This document shows, piece after piece, positions 36,037 through 50,300 of a stretch of 64,000 nucleotides of DNA. Source of the stretch: Himantopus leucocephalus (lineage: Eukaryota; Chordata; Aves; Charadriiformes; Recurvirostridae); contig RSEF01000001.1 of the NCBI GenBank assembly GCA_003993805.1, positions 209,166,519-209,230,518 of the forward strand, given 5' to 3'. The position numbers and the translations under genes are program-made. The notes under the pieces were generated by a model. That model worked only from the letters and a program-made list of their open reading frames with translations, had not been told where the DNA came from and searched no databases. Numbering within the stretch: the stretch's first letter is position 1; each line of letters opens with the position of its first letter.

Positions 36037-39000
36037 ACTGCTGCATTAGTAAAAGAAGTATGAAGAACGATATGCTTTTTAGTTGCATTGCTTATTCTGA
36101 TGTAACCTTATTAAGCAGAAAATAGATCAGTGGAGAAATGTAACAAAAAAAAAAATCCAATTACTGCCATACAATGCTTTTTTTGGTTGTAATTATTACT
36201 CTGAACTGCTGAATTTTGCAACTTTTCCTCTCCTAAAATGTCTTTCTTAAAGGCACATTACAATTCAATCCAATTACAGGCAAAGAATAGAGATTAGCAC
36301 CAGAAAACATATAAAAGGAAAATAAGTTACTATTACTATCGTAGAATAGCGCTGGTCAGCAAATCTGTGCATCATTTTTTTCCAGAAATAATTGAACAGT
36401 GAACTTTATAGATTAGTTAGGGACATAAGTGATAGCTATGGTTTAATTTAAGAGTTTTGTTACATAGAACTCTAAATGCCAAAATATGGCAAGGACATTT
36501 TAATACTGAACTCATAGGAATTACACCAAAAATATTTTTTCATCTTTAGCATCATTAATAGAAAGTGTGAATATAAAATATTAATATACTTTACATATTT
36601 ATCATACAATATATCAGTCCTTCACACTGTTAATCTGATTCATGTTGTGCTGCAACATGTATCAAAAGTTTAACAAAGAGAAAACACGGCTAATTACGTA
36701 AGCTGTGGGTACAGACATTATTTCCACAAGACAAACAGCAATCACAACGTGCTATCTACCTTGAGTTCTACAGTGACATTTGGAAAAAACCTGCTGCATC
36801 CTTTTAGGAAGGATAAGAATAATTCTAATAAAAAATTGCGCAACCTTTGCTTGTAGAGTGAATCTGACTTTCATAAAAACCAGTAAATCAATACTATGAA
36901 CTAATTTAGTTCAGCTTGCGTAATTTTCTGGTAAGGCACTTCAAGACATTATATCTTCATTTAAACATCATATGGATTTCTGATGCTTTCCAATTAGCAG
37001 AAGGAATTTCCAGTCAGGCCTGAGAGTATCATCATTAGACAAGCTTCGGTGCTGCCCTCTCCCCCATTTCAGTCTTCAAACACCTAGTTACTTAACTCTC
37101 CAGTTCATTGTACAGCTTCTTGTAGAGACAAACTCCCTCCTGGAAGGTCAGGGGAGAGCTGGGGCATCCACAACCCAGCAGTGAGATTACACAGAAAGTG
37201 CTTGTTACGTACCGCAGAGGAGAAGAACAGAAAAAACGTAAAATATTTCAAAAAATGAAAAAACCCTACTCATCCCACTGCGATTGAGTGGTTAACTGTA
37301 ATTAAGAATGGGCATAACCTTTTTCAGATGGAAATGCTATTTTAAAGCTAAGCTACCTTAAAATTATTTAAGCCATGATCGTCATGGCTTCAAAAGAAGG
37401 GTCTGAAAAAGTGCAGTCTTACAGAGGAAAATACCAATTTGCTTTGGGAGCAGCAGAATGAATGGGATCCAGTTCCTTATGAAGTTGTCTACTGCAATTC
37501 AATTTTGTGTCTAATGTGAGACGAATGCATGGCAACAGACAGAACACCTCTCCTCCACAGGGATTCCTCCGAGTCTTCCTACAGCCTTTCCCTCAGCACT
37601 TACAGACTCCACTTACTTAATCTGTAACTGAACTTGGCATTTTTACAGATTTTGTAATGAACTTAGCATCTTCGAGTCCCCTAGCTTGCACTAAGATCAG
37701 CTGATTTCAAAACATAATTCTGGAGAATACCCAGACACATACACAGCCTGTAAGATTACCTAAGGTTAGCTTTTCCCCTCTTCTTCTTAAATCAGGCTAA
37801 AGCAAAGCAAAGAAGAGCAAGCATTTTCTATTTCACCCTTCCTCAAGAATTTCACAACAATTAAATTCCTCCTAAGACTTATAAGAGGTCATTAAAGGAT
37901 GTTCAGCAAAGGTCCGTTTGCCACAGACCCCAGTGCGACAGACAGAAGTGTTTTTTTCCCCAGACCACTGCATTTCTCGGCCTGGGTGAGAGGTGTGCTG
38001 GGCCTCTAGCCTCTGCTCAAAGCTCTGCCTCCCTTTCTGCTCCTTTTTGCCTGCAGCAGCACTCCTGGGAAGGTCACCAGAGGTAAGCTTTTTGACATCC
38101 TGCAATTTTTGGATTTTGAAATACAGCAAAATCACATCCAAAACCATGTTGATCTTCTCAGGGCAATGGCAGTTTCAGGCATAGCTTACACTAAGAAATC
38201 TTGGCTTACCTTAAAAATAAGAAAGGCTCAATCTGATGAGACAAGACCGTCACTGCCTTACCCACCTGCTCTGGGCAAATTAGATGAGCACACCCATGTC
38301 TGCCTTCACTGCCTGCGACAATGTCTGGAACAACCCTTCATCACAATGCGCCGAACAGTCTGGTCTTAAGGTGAAGTGAAACATGATTTGGGACTTAAAT
38401 GAAACTGTTTAGAGTGAAGAAAGAACCAAGATCACTCAGTCACTAATTCAAGGGGACTGTCCTCCACTGCCTGCAGTCAGTCTTACCCAGGCTCCCCCTT
38501 TCCTGATCACCACTTGATACTTTAATTAGCAAGAAGAGGGATCCTGCCAGCTTTTGCCACCAGCATGAATTCCAACGCAGAATTGCCCTGCAGGCATCAT
38601 GCACTACGTACAAGTAAAGAAGGTTCTGATGTGCTTCTTTATGTTGGCAATAAATCTTATTTTCTAATTTAAACAAGAAAAAGGCTATGGAAAGAAAAAA
38701 GAAGCAATTAAAAGATTACTGATGTTTTTAGTCCTAACAGGAGTTCTTTCTTAAACTTTCTAGAAGTAATGTACAACTTAGAAATCAACAGAAGACGTAT
38801 ATATTGATTTCTGTTACTGAAGAAAGAACTAAGCCTTGATAGGTCTACGAAATGGTGAATTCCTTCTGTAGCGCTAATCCTGAAGAATTACTAATATGGA
38901 GCTTAAATATCTTGGTTTTCAGTCGGGCATGGCAAGTAGCCAAGCAAGCAGTGCATGTTCTCCCTCAAGGTGTGCAAGAAAGATGTTCAGATTTAAAAAG

Positions 39001-40144
39001 CTGCTTATGGTTTTGGGGGTTTTTTGAGTTCTTTTTTTTTCCCCAGTCTTATCAGGAGCAATTGATGGGTCTCTACAAAACTTTTTAAAAGTAAGGCTTT
39101 TTTATTCTGTGGAAGGGGAGAAATCCTTATTAAATAGTTTAGCAGAAGTCAGGAGAAATAATACTAAATACTTTTATTGCTACATGGAGCTTTCAGCATT
39201 CATAGCTTATAAAATTAGCTACTTCACAGGCCATTTGTCTTATTTGCAATGGAAAAAGTTGGAAAAGGACTCGGTTACAATTTATCTCAGGTTTCAAAAC
39301 ATACTGCTGTTTTTCTCTGCTCACTTCACATTACTACCAGTCATTCCAGATTCAGCATCTCCTTGTTTTCTAAAGATGTTGTTCTGAGATATACTGAGAA
39401 TATTGTCCCAATGATGGGTATCATAGAAATAGAAGCTGTTAATATTATCTATACTGATATAGAAAGGAGGAAATAAATCTAAGAAGTATTTGAATGAAAC
39501 ATTCATTAAACGTATCATATTTTGAATGAGCACTTACTGCTCAGGCAGTGTATAAACTGATTTCATTATCAGTTGCATAAATTCTATAACATACTGTAAT
39601 CTCAATGACTAACCGAAGTTCAAACTCGTGATTTATGGAAAACTCATTTCTTATTTGAAATGATTAGGACTAATTTAGAATCAAGTTTTCTAAGGGAGAA
39701 TTCAGATCACAATAGAAGCATTACTTACATTATGAAAAAAAAAAGACAATTTTCCATATTAAAAACTATAGATTGCAAGAAATGTCATAGAGTGCATTGC
39801 CTCTAAATTTCACACTTCCTAGGACCTGAAGGTCTGCAGCTAAATGGCAACTTTTTTGATTTTATTGCTCTAGTGTTCCTTACCCATAAAAGAAGAACAG
39901 AACAACCTTTTGCAAACAATGGAAGTTATTTAAACAGAGTACCGTCTTCAGGACAGAAACTGTTAACTGTTTCATTACATTCTGTTCCGTTGATAGAGAG
40001 CTGTGTAACCTGCAGCTGCAGTATCTGAAGGAAATCTACCACTCAGCTAATGGGCTGATGCCATATCTGTGTCAGATAAAAATCATAGTGCTTATTATTT
40101 GTTACCATGGATACCATGAAGATATTGCTGTCCACTAAAGATTA

Positions 40145-40233
40145 CTAGAGGAAGACAACATAATTCTCAGGAACGAGTCCTGTTTTGCCTTCATAAGTTG
40201 CTTTCAACCAGCCTGGTTCCACTGATGGATACA
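40145..40233 (-). CDS. ARHGAP42: ARHGAP42 last coding exon, second half of SH3 and stop
   Basis: An 89-base coding part. The acceptor is a run of twelve T then GCAG. It encodes [20 protein letters not shown] then PENYVVFL and TAG (40147-40145). The W in GWLKA and the PENYV motif are the conserved SH3 ligand-groove residues. The intron before it is only 214 bases. Confidence 0.97.
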
Positions 40234-43200
40234 CTGCAAAAAAAAAAAAGCCAGACAAATAAAACATATTTACAATAAATTAACACTGTTAAAAGATCCC
40301 ATATATGGCTCATATATTTATTTAGAAAGTATTTATTCAAAAGCAATTGAAAAATCAGAGCAAAACCAGAGTTGAAAATGGAATTATGTTCTTATCTTAT
40401 CTTTTTATATTTTTTTATATAAAATGAGAATGTAAAACATATCTTACCATTGGAAAATATTGCCCCCTGTGGGAAAGACAGCTCATGACTATGCTCAGCC
40501 TTACAGGAATACATGGCTTTTGCTTGTCTGAAAGAAAAAAATACAGGCTTGCAACAAATGGGACAACAAGGAAAAATGTATAAAGAAAGGAAATTAAAAC
40601 CTGGGAAGAGTAGAAATGATCAGTTGTACAAATACATGATGGTAATGACTAGTTACACAGTAGTTCAGAGGAGCAGAATGATAGCAGACAGTAACTCCAA
40701 GCTTACTGGAGTTAACAAGCGTGTTATTGCAGAAAAGAGACCAATATCCTATTTAGAGGTTTAAAGAGGTATATAATTGATAACTTTTAAGAGGACTCTC
40801 TCATTCTACTTGAAGTTGTCATTCAAATGAATACTGACTTGAGCATATTGCTTGAAGCACGTGATGGACTGCCTGGAGACAATTCAAAAGTGATCATTAA
40901 AGGTTTAAAAACATGACTTGTGAGAAATATAGTTGATTAGTTTACAGAAGAAAATAATGTACAGAAGGCAAATACGAGACAAAAAAGGAGAAATCTGTTC
41001 TCCAGGCTGACTGCAAAAAGGACTTAAATAGATTTAAATTGCACCAAGGGAGATTTAAATTAGGTGTTTGGGGTGGGTTTCAGCTTCAGCCACGTAAATC
41101 TAGACGTCTATAAATAACCCATGTGCCTAGCTTCACAGAGCTTCCACGCCTGGCTTCTGCTACAGTAGACACCTACTTCAGAGTGCAACGAATGGCTCAC
41201 CCGGTTCCACTGCCTGTAGCAAAACCTTCAACAAAATACCTCCTTAAATAATATTTGACATAAAGACACCTACAGGTAGACAGTTAAGTTTATGTCTTTT
41301 AATCTGTAGCTGGAAAACCCCTCTGTTGGTTAGAATAGTGAAGCACTGGAACTGCCAAGAATGGGAGAATCCCCGAACTGAAGAATTCCCATTACCAAAA
41401 ATTCATTAAAAAAAAACCAAATTAAAAAAGCCACTACACATATCTATAAAAGAATTAGATATATAATGATTCTACCCCAGAGAAGGAGGACACATTAGGT
41501 CACCTCTTGATATGGCTTCTAGCACTGTGATTCTGCAAAATACAAAATGAAGGACTGAACATGAAGATGGAAATCAGGAGTTCTCTCTACGTTCCTGCAC
41601 TTTACCTAATACCTNTTAATTTATATACTCAAAGCAATTTTTCTATGATCCATCAGTTTTTCTGAGTTTCTTTAAACTTACTGGAAACCCACATTACACC
41701 AAATGAAGATGAACTTGTTGATTATTTCACCTTTGTATGACATGATGGGGCATTACTGATTCAGGTTTCCTTCCAGCCAGGATTTATGTCAATGACCCAG
41801 TATGTGACCTGCGGTGAAGTTTAACACTTCTAGCACACTTTTTGAGAGGGTGTATATGCAAGTGACATGTAAGCTATTTTGTCTTTCCTCCCAAAATAGG
41901 CAGATAACAGAGCTGTAAGTTAGATTAATAATAGTGCCACATCATAAGTAATAGCATAATTAGTCTATTTTATTTTGTGGCCTGCCAGTGGGGCCCATGG
42001 AACTTCACCTTTGGAGTTCCACACCCCTCTGGCGAGGTTAAGCAGGGACAGACTTCCTAAAGGGAGCAGAGAGCATCCCTCTATCCTGGCCTCATATCCC
42101 GGTGCCAATCAGCACTAGCACACCATCGTTCATCTGAATCTCTAAAAGGGTATGAGTGGATGGACATATTCCCAAGTTTGTATGTGTAAGCCTTCCAGAA
42201 ATGATCTCTCCCTCTGCAGAAAACGCTCTGAAGCTGATTTATGACTACACCAAGTGGCATGTTTTGCCTTCATCTTACGTGAAGAACTGACTCATCAAGG
42301 GTTAGAGTCTCAGGCTGCGATTTCCAGAGGAGGTCAAGAATTTTGAGTCGTGCCATCAATATCCAAGGGCACTTTATTTTCCGGATGCTGAAAACATTTC
42401 TAACTCTCAGTACCATCATTCTGGATGCATCCCCACTGCTAACTAGAACAACATGAGCACTGGACCCCTGTTTGTCTACTTTGCTTAAATGTTAGTTTGC
42501 TTTCTGGCTGGTGTAGACTGCTTTGTTTAGCATTTTTCCAAGACAACTCCTTGGTGCCTCCTGTTATGAAGAACTTGCCATCTATAGTTGCCAAAACAGG
42601 TGTGAAGTTTCATTACTCTAAAGAATACATCCAACTGTATACATAATAATCTACATAATATATTCTAAAATATACAGAGGGAGATTAGATTACTTTACCA
42701 AAGATCACACATAAACTAGAATTGAATTCTTTAATCTCAAGATTTTTCCTCCAAGTCAATGTAACAAAGAGCGCTACAGATGTTCTGACTATACTGACCC
42801 AGATCGGTAACAGTCTGACAAAACAGCTCTTTCCTGTGTGGCATTATCATGGATTTTACACATATAAACCAGTAGAGAGAGTGTTAATAATTACTATAGT
42901 TGCAATGAATATAAGATAATTGATAATGAACTTACTAAAGCACAGGGATGATTTCAAACCTGATTTTACATAGTGGCATGACTATTAAGCCAGTTTCCCA
43001 TCCTAAAAATGGGACATCTAAGTAATACTGTGACAGGAACAAAAGGAAAGTTTACACTCTTTGGAAGAGGGGGTTNNNNNNNNNNNNNNNNNNNNNNNNN
43101 NNNNNNNNNNNNNNNNNNNNNNNNNNNNNNNNNNNNNNNNNNNNNNNNNNNNNNNNNNNNNNNNNNNNNNNNNNNTGATCTCTAGAGGTCCGTTCCAACT

Positions 43201-44366
43201 CTGAAAATTCCGTGATTCCGTGAAAAGCCATTTAAGGCAATAATAACACAGAACAGCAATATTTCAATGTGAGGCAGAATTATTTAAGCTATTCTTGAAA
43301 TATGACATGCTGGATTTTAGTGCCCTTAAAAAAAGTTAAGAAAATTAAATGCAATTTTCTCTTATGTTCTCTTATGTCTACTAAGCTATTCTGTTTTTAG
43401 CTTCTAATTTTCCCTGATCCTAGTATGTTTACCTTAAAAGTAAAAAGGAGATAAGAAAACATGGACTCTGACTTGCTCAATTCTGGAAAGAGAAAGCTTC
43501 CCAGCATTTGACATTTTGTCAGATACACAAACACAAGGTACACAGTCCTCAGTTTCTCAAAAGCTCAGGAAGTACACGATTCTTCCCACCACTTGGCTCC
43601 TGATGGAGTAATTACATCCCAATGTTATCTACAAACTGTGTGTGATGGTATAATGAGAGACAGATTCTATGAATATTTACTCATAACTCGGGAGCAATTT
43701 TCAAGGCCCTGGTTAGTGCCTCCATACTCGATTTGATTACTTAGGTTCTCTTATTAGTTATTACTCATTTCAACCCTATCCGGCTGGAAGCATTAGCAAT
43801 GAAAAGGGCTTGCAGGTTCTTGGGCAATTTTTTTGATGTAATTAAAGGAAATTTTTGTTGTTGTTTTAATTACATTTTGATGTAATTAAAAAAAGTAAGG
43901 CTGATGGACAGCCTTACTTACAGTGTTAATGCTCTCCTCCCTAAAAAGAAGGCTGTTTGTTAAAAAGCATGTGACAACATCACCATGATCAATAGATTCT
44001 CCTAATAGGAGAATTGGAGGAGGAGAATAGGAGGAGGAGAATANTGATAACATCACCATGATCTATTCTGGTTCTCCTAAGATGATGCTAATAATCTGAG
44101 AAGAGTGTGATTCAGGTTGTTTAGTGCAGACAAAGAAAACAACATAAGAAAACGGTACCCACATTTCCTAGAAGTTCCCTCTTTCCATGACTTTACTGGA
44201 TAGACACCAGATGAGAAAAAATGCATCTTCCCTTTCCCTACTTTTTATTACATTTGTTTTGAGCCCACAACAATAAACTTATGCTAGCAGTCAAAGGGTC
44301 AGTACTCACCAGATCATAAACTACTTTGCTTGACTACATGCAGCCACCAACACTTGAGGCCTTTTA

Positions 44367-44398
<32 letters not shown>

Positions 44399-47300
44399 CA
44401 ACAACAACAACAAACCCAACAATAACAACGATCTACTAATTATTATTATTACTATTATTATTATTCTTATTTTAAAAGTTATAAGTAAGCTTTAAAACTA
44501 TGCTCCTGCCCTAATGAGTTTTCAGTCTAGCAAGACAAAAACTGAAGCCAGAAGAGGAATGAATGAGGGAAAACACATGAATCTCAGATGACTCATCAGT
44601 TAATATTACGCTACAGGAAGAAGAGAGGTTTATAGACCTGGAGACGGCAGACATACAGCCAAGCTTGACTGAGTAGAAAACACTGGCTGGGCTGGGCAAG
44701 GCATTCCAGGTGTTTAAGGAAATGCAATATATAGCATGAAAACAAAAACAGAAGAATGACTGGGAAAGGACATTTAATAATATGGTTGGGAGGAGAGCAC
44801 GGGTCTACAGGGCTTCATACTGCCAGCCTACTCCTATTAAAGTCCCAGCCCAGCGCCTGAACCTGTTGCCAAGCCAGAGCTGTTTGTTGTCACCAACTCC
44901 TCTTTCCCATGTTTCTAAGTATTCTTTTGTAATGAAAATCCTTCTCCTTATGATACGGTTTCTCACTGTATGCGAGAAACTTATTGACTTTCTATGTACC
45001 TCTAAATCAAAGTCAAGAAAACAGAGTCAGGGATTATGTGTGGTGCATTTTTGTACAGAAGCTACAATGAGGAGACCGCAGCTCCAAGACTGTTGGATAA
45101 CTGCAATATTTGTGAAAGCAGTAAGAAAACTCCTTTGCCTCTTTCAAGTGCATACTAGATTAGCAATAGGGATTGGTCTCAATGTAGACAGTAGCAATGC
45201 CACAGTCTGGGAGATGGATGAACTTGAAGTCAGGAGGGAAGGAATGGGAAGACTGAGAAGTCAAAGTAATTCTGGAATAGGAAAAAGAGAGCACAGGTTG
45301 GACAGGGCATAACATTTTGGTCTTCCCTGTCCAATCCTAAAACATGCGCTATGGCCTCTCATTCTCTTTCTGACTAAAAGAAATCTGTTCAAACTGCTAG
45401 TGCTATGGGGGCACATACTCATGTATATAAGGAGAGAAAACAGTCAGGTCAAAAATTGCCCCAGCATTAAAAAAGGGGACAGACACACACTCTTGTTAGA
45501 GATATCGCGTTATACAAGGTCAGAAAGCAGGGTTGCCAAGATTACTTGGAAGAAGGAATTAAGTAAGACCTGGCCACTGTGGTGGTAAAGCATCGAGTAC
45601 AAATTATCTGCTGAAATACACGTGACACTGTGAGACTGCAAAGCCGTATAGGTACTTTTGATCCATCTACTATACAAATGACCACAACAGGCAACAGATG
45701 CTCCAAGTATGAATGAAGCTATTTAGATATTATAATGCATAGGTAAGCAGTAGCTTCAAATTGCAAAACTAGTTATTTTTAGCAAGGTAAATTACCCCCG
45801 CACAGAGTACAACACTATCCTGATTTAAGTAGTTTTGGTATCAAACCAGACAGCTTAAAAATAGTTTCGCTGTCTTACACTCTGGCCTGCATATATTCAT
45901 TACATAATAGAGTTATGAACTCAGAAGGCCCTTCCACTGAGTGGATCAAGATGTAATTACCATGATTTCCCGATACTTCAGGCAAAAAAAGACTATCCTA
46001 AAGTTTTAAATCAGCCTTCATGCTCATAACATGCATGAGAGGTAAATAAAAGCTGGCTCTGAATTGCACAATCTTACTCAGACTTGAGCAGCACTGTAAG
46101 AACAGCTGAGCTACTTCTTATCTCTTCCTCATTTTGCCTGCTGTCCTCTCATTTTCCATTCTCCTTGTTACTGTTGCTCTTCTGCTTTCTTAGGAAGGCT
46201 GAAGTAGAGTAGCTATTAAGCCTTTCAGCGTTTTCGGCTTTGTTATCTGCTCTCCATATCCATTATCAAACCGCTACATTTTTCTTTTGTCGGGTTTTTG
46301 CTTCTTACATGCTTTTTATATACAGATACATGTGGCACAGGCTCCGAGGGAACAACAGCAGAGAGTTTACAAGAAGGGAGCAATACAAAATAAGAGAAGG
46401 AAGAGTGGTGGAGGTGAAATGATGCAGGACTGGTGAAGCAGCCATCACCCTCAGCTTAGGGCACTGGCTTAAGAACATTCCAGTCTCTTCATTTATATTT
46501 TTCTCCTTTAAATTAATGCCCTGCTGTTTTCATCTCCCTTTCCCCCAAACACTCTCTCTTTGGTCACCTTACAGTTCATGTACTACACAAAACAAGAACA
46601 GCCTTGATTCATGTAAGCTGCTTCTCTTGAACAAAACCAGCGGACCTCTACAGGTCAGCTTTCTCTTTCTTGCCCCTGTTAGATCTGTCGGAGAGGACGG
46701 CCATATTCCACTGCTGCACATCAGCACATGTTGGCATCTTCATTTATAGCTGTGCTACTTTAGATTACTATTTTTGGATTCATGGATTAACATTTTTTTT
46801 TTTCCTACCACTTGACAGCTCCAGCAAGCTTGACAGTTCCTGGTATCAGTGAGCAAAGTAATGGACAAGAACGTACATTCTGTCTCAAAGAACTAGAAAT
46901 GCAGGGACAGTGAAAAGAGAGACAGACTTTTTCCCACATGTATTTATTTGTCTATTAAATGTAGGCCGGTTAGTAATGTATGGAAGACACTGCTTCCTAG
47001 ATGAACACTTATCAGAACATTCTAACCTAACAGAAGAATGAATTACATCCACTAAATAAATGCATGCATTTGTAAAGAAAATGTAAATAATTCCTGCTGC
47101 ACACTACCAAGAAGAAAGGGGAACGGTTTCTCCAGACAGATACTGAGGCATGGAAGGTGTGATGGGAAAGACAGGAATCCTGATCAAGTTAATCCTGAAC
47201 TTTCTAAAGCAGCTGCTATTCAAGACTTACCTACATGAGCAAATTGCCATAAACGAGCATGTTTGCTGCTCTGCTGAAAGCATGTATATACAAACAGCTG

Positions 47301-50300
47301 TATGGAGTAAGTACAGCACCCTCATCCTAATTTAAATCATGTTAATTTACTCTTGTAGCTGTGTCCTTAAGGAGATCACTAACCTGAGAACCTCTCACTG
47401 CAATTCCCTCGGGTGACAGAATAGCCAGATCGGCTGGTATTCTGTTAGATTTAGTTTTCTTCTTGAGCAAGGATGAGTTTAATAAACCAGACAAAATTTT
47501 GCATGCCGCGTGATGCTATTCAAAAGACACAGAACAAAGCTCCAACACCTCTATTTCAATCTTTGAAGCCAGCAAACCAGAAAGGATTTTACAAATTGTT
47601 AAATACTATGAAGCACTTACCGTCCTGAAGAAACTTGTTTAAGTGAACCAGCACTTTCAAACAACTGGGCTCTTGCCGCCACTCTGAAAATAAAGCACCG
47701 CCTTGCTTTATACTCTGCCCATTAATAAAACACACAGACTAACTTCACTTTTTATTATCTAACGATATGGACACATTTTTAAAAATTGTTTTAATTATTC
47801 TTTTAGAGAAACAAAGGAAAATCAAAAGCTGAATTTAAGTTCCTATTCAGCAGAATTCTTAAGGGCATAACCTAACTGGGGCCTGACACATGCCCACATA
47901 TTGGGGCCCACATGCTCTAGCGCCTTGCTGAGTCAGCAAGGGAAATCTCAACACCCTATATTTAAAATTCTGTTCATGGATGGCCAATATTGGAAATGCT
48001 TTTAATGCCAGTCTGTCACTATCATGCTGGAACTCTGAGCTGTGCCGGATTCTCTGTTTAAGACACAGCAGTCTGTGAAATGACTACAGTGTTCCCTTCC
48101 AGTTTAAAAAGTGGAGGGGCTGAATGGGGTCCTGCAGTATTTGGAGAACTTCTTGGTGCTCTGCAGATCTGGAAAACACTGGCTCATGGGGACAGAGAAT
48201 TTCTGAGTGAAAGCCAGGATTACAGCAAAGACTTTCCGACTCTTTAAGTTTGTGCTAAAAGCACTGACAAACATTGCTAACCCAAATCTCAATGAGCTAA
48301 ATTATAACCTCTATTGCTTAGAACTATCTTCCTTTCAAAATGCTCCCCCCCAAAAAAAACCCCAAACGAACCAACTGTTAGAAAAAACCAAAGATACCAA
48401 CTATTTAATATGCAGCAACCAAAGACATTTCAGAGCGCAAGTTTGGGTATTTTTTTTTTCCTTTCTCCAATTTTGGACTTACACAAATGAAGTCCTGCTG
48501 ACATAACAGCACGGACAGTAAGTAGCNTTTGGACTTCCACAAATAAGACCTGATGATCTTCTTGACATAACAGCACAGACAGTAAGTAGTGTTTATGCTC
48601 CTTGAAACATCAACTTCCAGAAGAATCACAGATAATAATACTAATCACTTTTCAAAGACACATTTCTTCATTATAGACTTTATCTGTAGTCTAATGAAGT
48701 CAATGGGAGTCTTTCAACCGACTTCAGCAGACTTTGTGCCGTGTCTCCTTTGTTTACAATTTTAGTGAAGCTAGATAAATAATTCACAAATACAGAAATA
48801 TTCAAATCAAGTATTCATGGATACTTTTTCAACTACTTATGTAGGTCTCTGGGATCACTTTATAGTAGACAATACCGTAACAACATGAATCTCCCCAAAG
48901 GGCCTTGATGACTTACACAGATCCTGGTCTTTGATAGCCATTACTTGATGCAGTATCTAATCTTAATCTCCTGCACATTTTGGGAGGCAAATCAGGGTTT
49001 GGAGGACCCTTCGGTGTATCTTTGGTATCTGTTGAAGATAAGCTCTGTATAGATCCACTGCAGCTTTTGTTACCTAAAGAAAACAACCAAATTATAGGGA
49101 ATATTAAAACTAATTTGAAGTTGTTTCACAACATGTGTAACATGAAAAGCAAAGATTTTGTTGTTGTTGTGTTTTGTTTTGTTTTTTAAAGAGGCAAAAC
49201 AGGTAGAGAAAGTACTTAGAGAAGAAACAGCCTTTCAGGTAGAAAGCCAGGAGAAAAGGGCCAACAGCAAGAATAAACGAATGACATTAAAATTGTGAAG
49301 GCTAAAAAATTACATTGTACTTAAATGGCTAGATAGTACATTCACTAAAAAGTGACAAAACCAACATTTATAAAGTAGCACACTGCACAGAACTGTAGAA
49401 AAAAATTCATGTTGGAAGGGATCTTGGGAAGTCATCTAGTCCAAATTCCTGCTCAAAGCAGCATCTTCTGTGAAATCAGACCATGTTAATTTGTAAGAAT
49501 TAGTATTTCAGTATCCACAGAAGCTTCATGCCGTTTAGAAAAAATACTTAGGAATTAATAGTTTTGGGTTGCCTAAAACAATTGCTACTGTAACTTGATA
49601 AAACAAATCTATAGCTGTACAGACTGTATAGCACACAAAAAAAGTCCTTTTAATGAATACAAGGTATGGCCACATGTGTCCTTTAAGCTGATCTATCTGT
49701 GGACTGCTGCCTTGTTTGCATATATATTCTGCAAGACAACAACTGCATCTACTTTGTGTTTCTTTATTCCCAAGAACAACAGATGCTTAATAATGCTTTG
49801 AAAGCTGTCCTAATATAAAGAGATCCCAAAACAGAAAACCAATACCTATGTTATTAATATTTTAAGTCTATGGTATTATTCTATATTATAAATTATTGTT
49901 ATTATTCTACATTATTAATACTGTCAATATAACACTAATTCGTATCTGGAAGTCTTAGGAAAAAGCCTGTACACTCCATGGGGGGCAGAGGGGAGAGAAC
50001 TTCCTTAAACTTTTAGGACTTTGCACATAACCACATATTTACCCTATGTGTACTTGTATCACTATTGAGAGCTCAGTGGCAAACAGCACTTGCGCTCAGT
50101 CCATTGGAGCTCATTGTTTCAGTGTCTGCTGTTAATCTTCATAATCCAAAACACTTCAAATATACTGATTTCAGGAAGGTGTTTCTTTTGAAGTCATTTC
50201 CACATAGCTGTCAATATTGTGCAATATCACCGCATGTAATCACAGAGATACAGCAAGGGTCCACAGGCCTTTCAGCTAACTTAGCATTTAGCAGAACTGT

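Larger units (their letters stand above)
34925..40144 (-). other. ARHGAP42: Probable ARHGAP42 3' UTR
   Basis: AT-rich sequence after the stop codon with no further SH3 or other exon. Candidate minus-strand AATAAA signals lie at 35136-35131 and 34949-34944. Use of the last gives a UTR of about 5.2 kb. In human the region just downstream of the ARHGAP42 coding sequence carries the annotated single-exon TMEM133, which fits a long UTR here. A 233-codon open frame lies inside it. Confidence 0.5.
40528..47620 (-). other. ARHGAP42: ARHGAP42 intron (7.1 kb, contains a gap)
   Basis: A GT-AG intron splitting the linker from SH3. It holds a possible CR1 remnant, an N gap with a CR1 tail, a palindromic cluster (43837-43919), a compound AAT/ACA/ATT repeat and a 176-codon plus-strand frame (44782-45312) of no recognised family. 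Confidence 0.9.
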
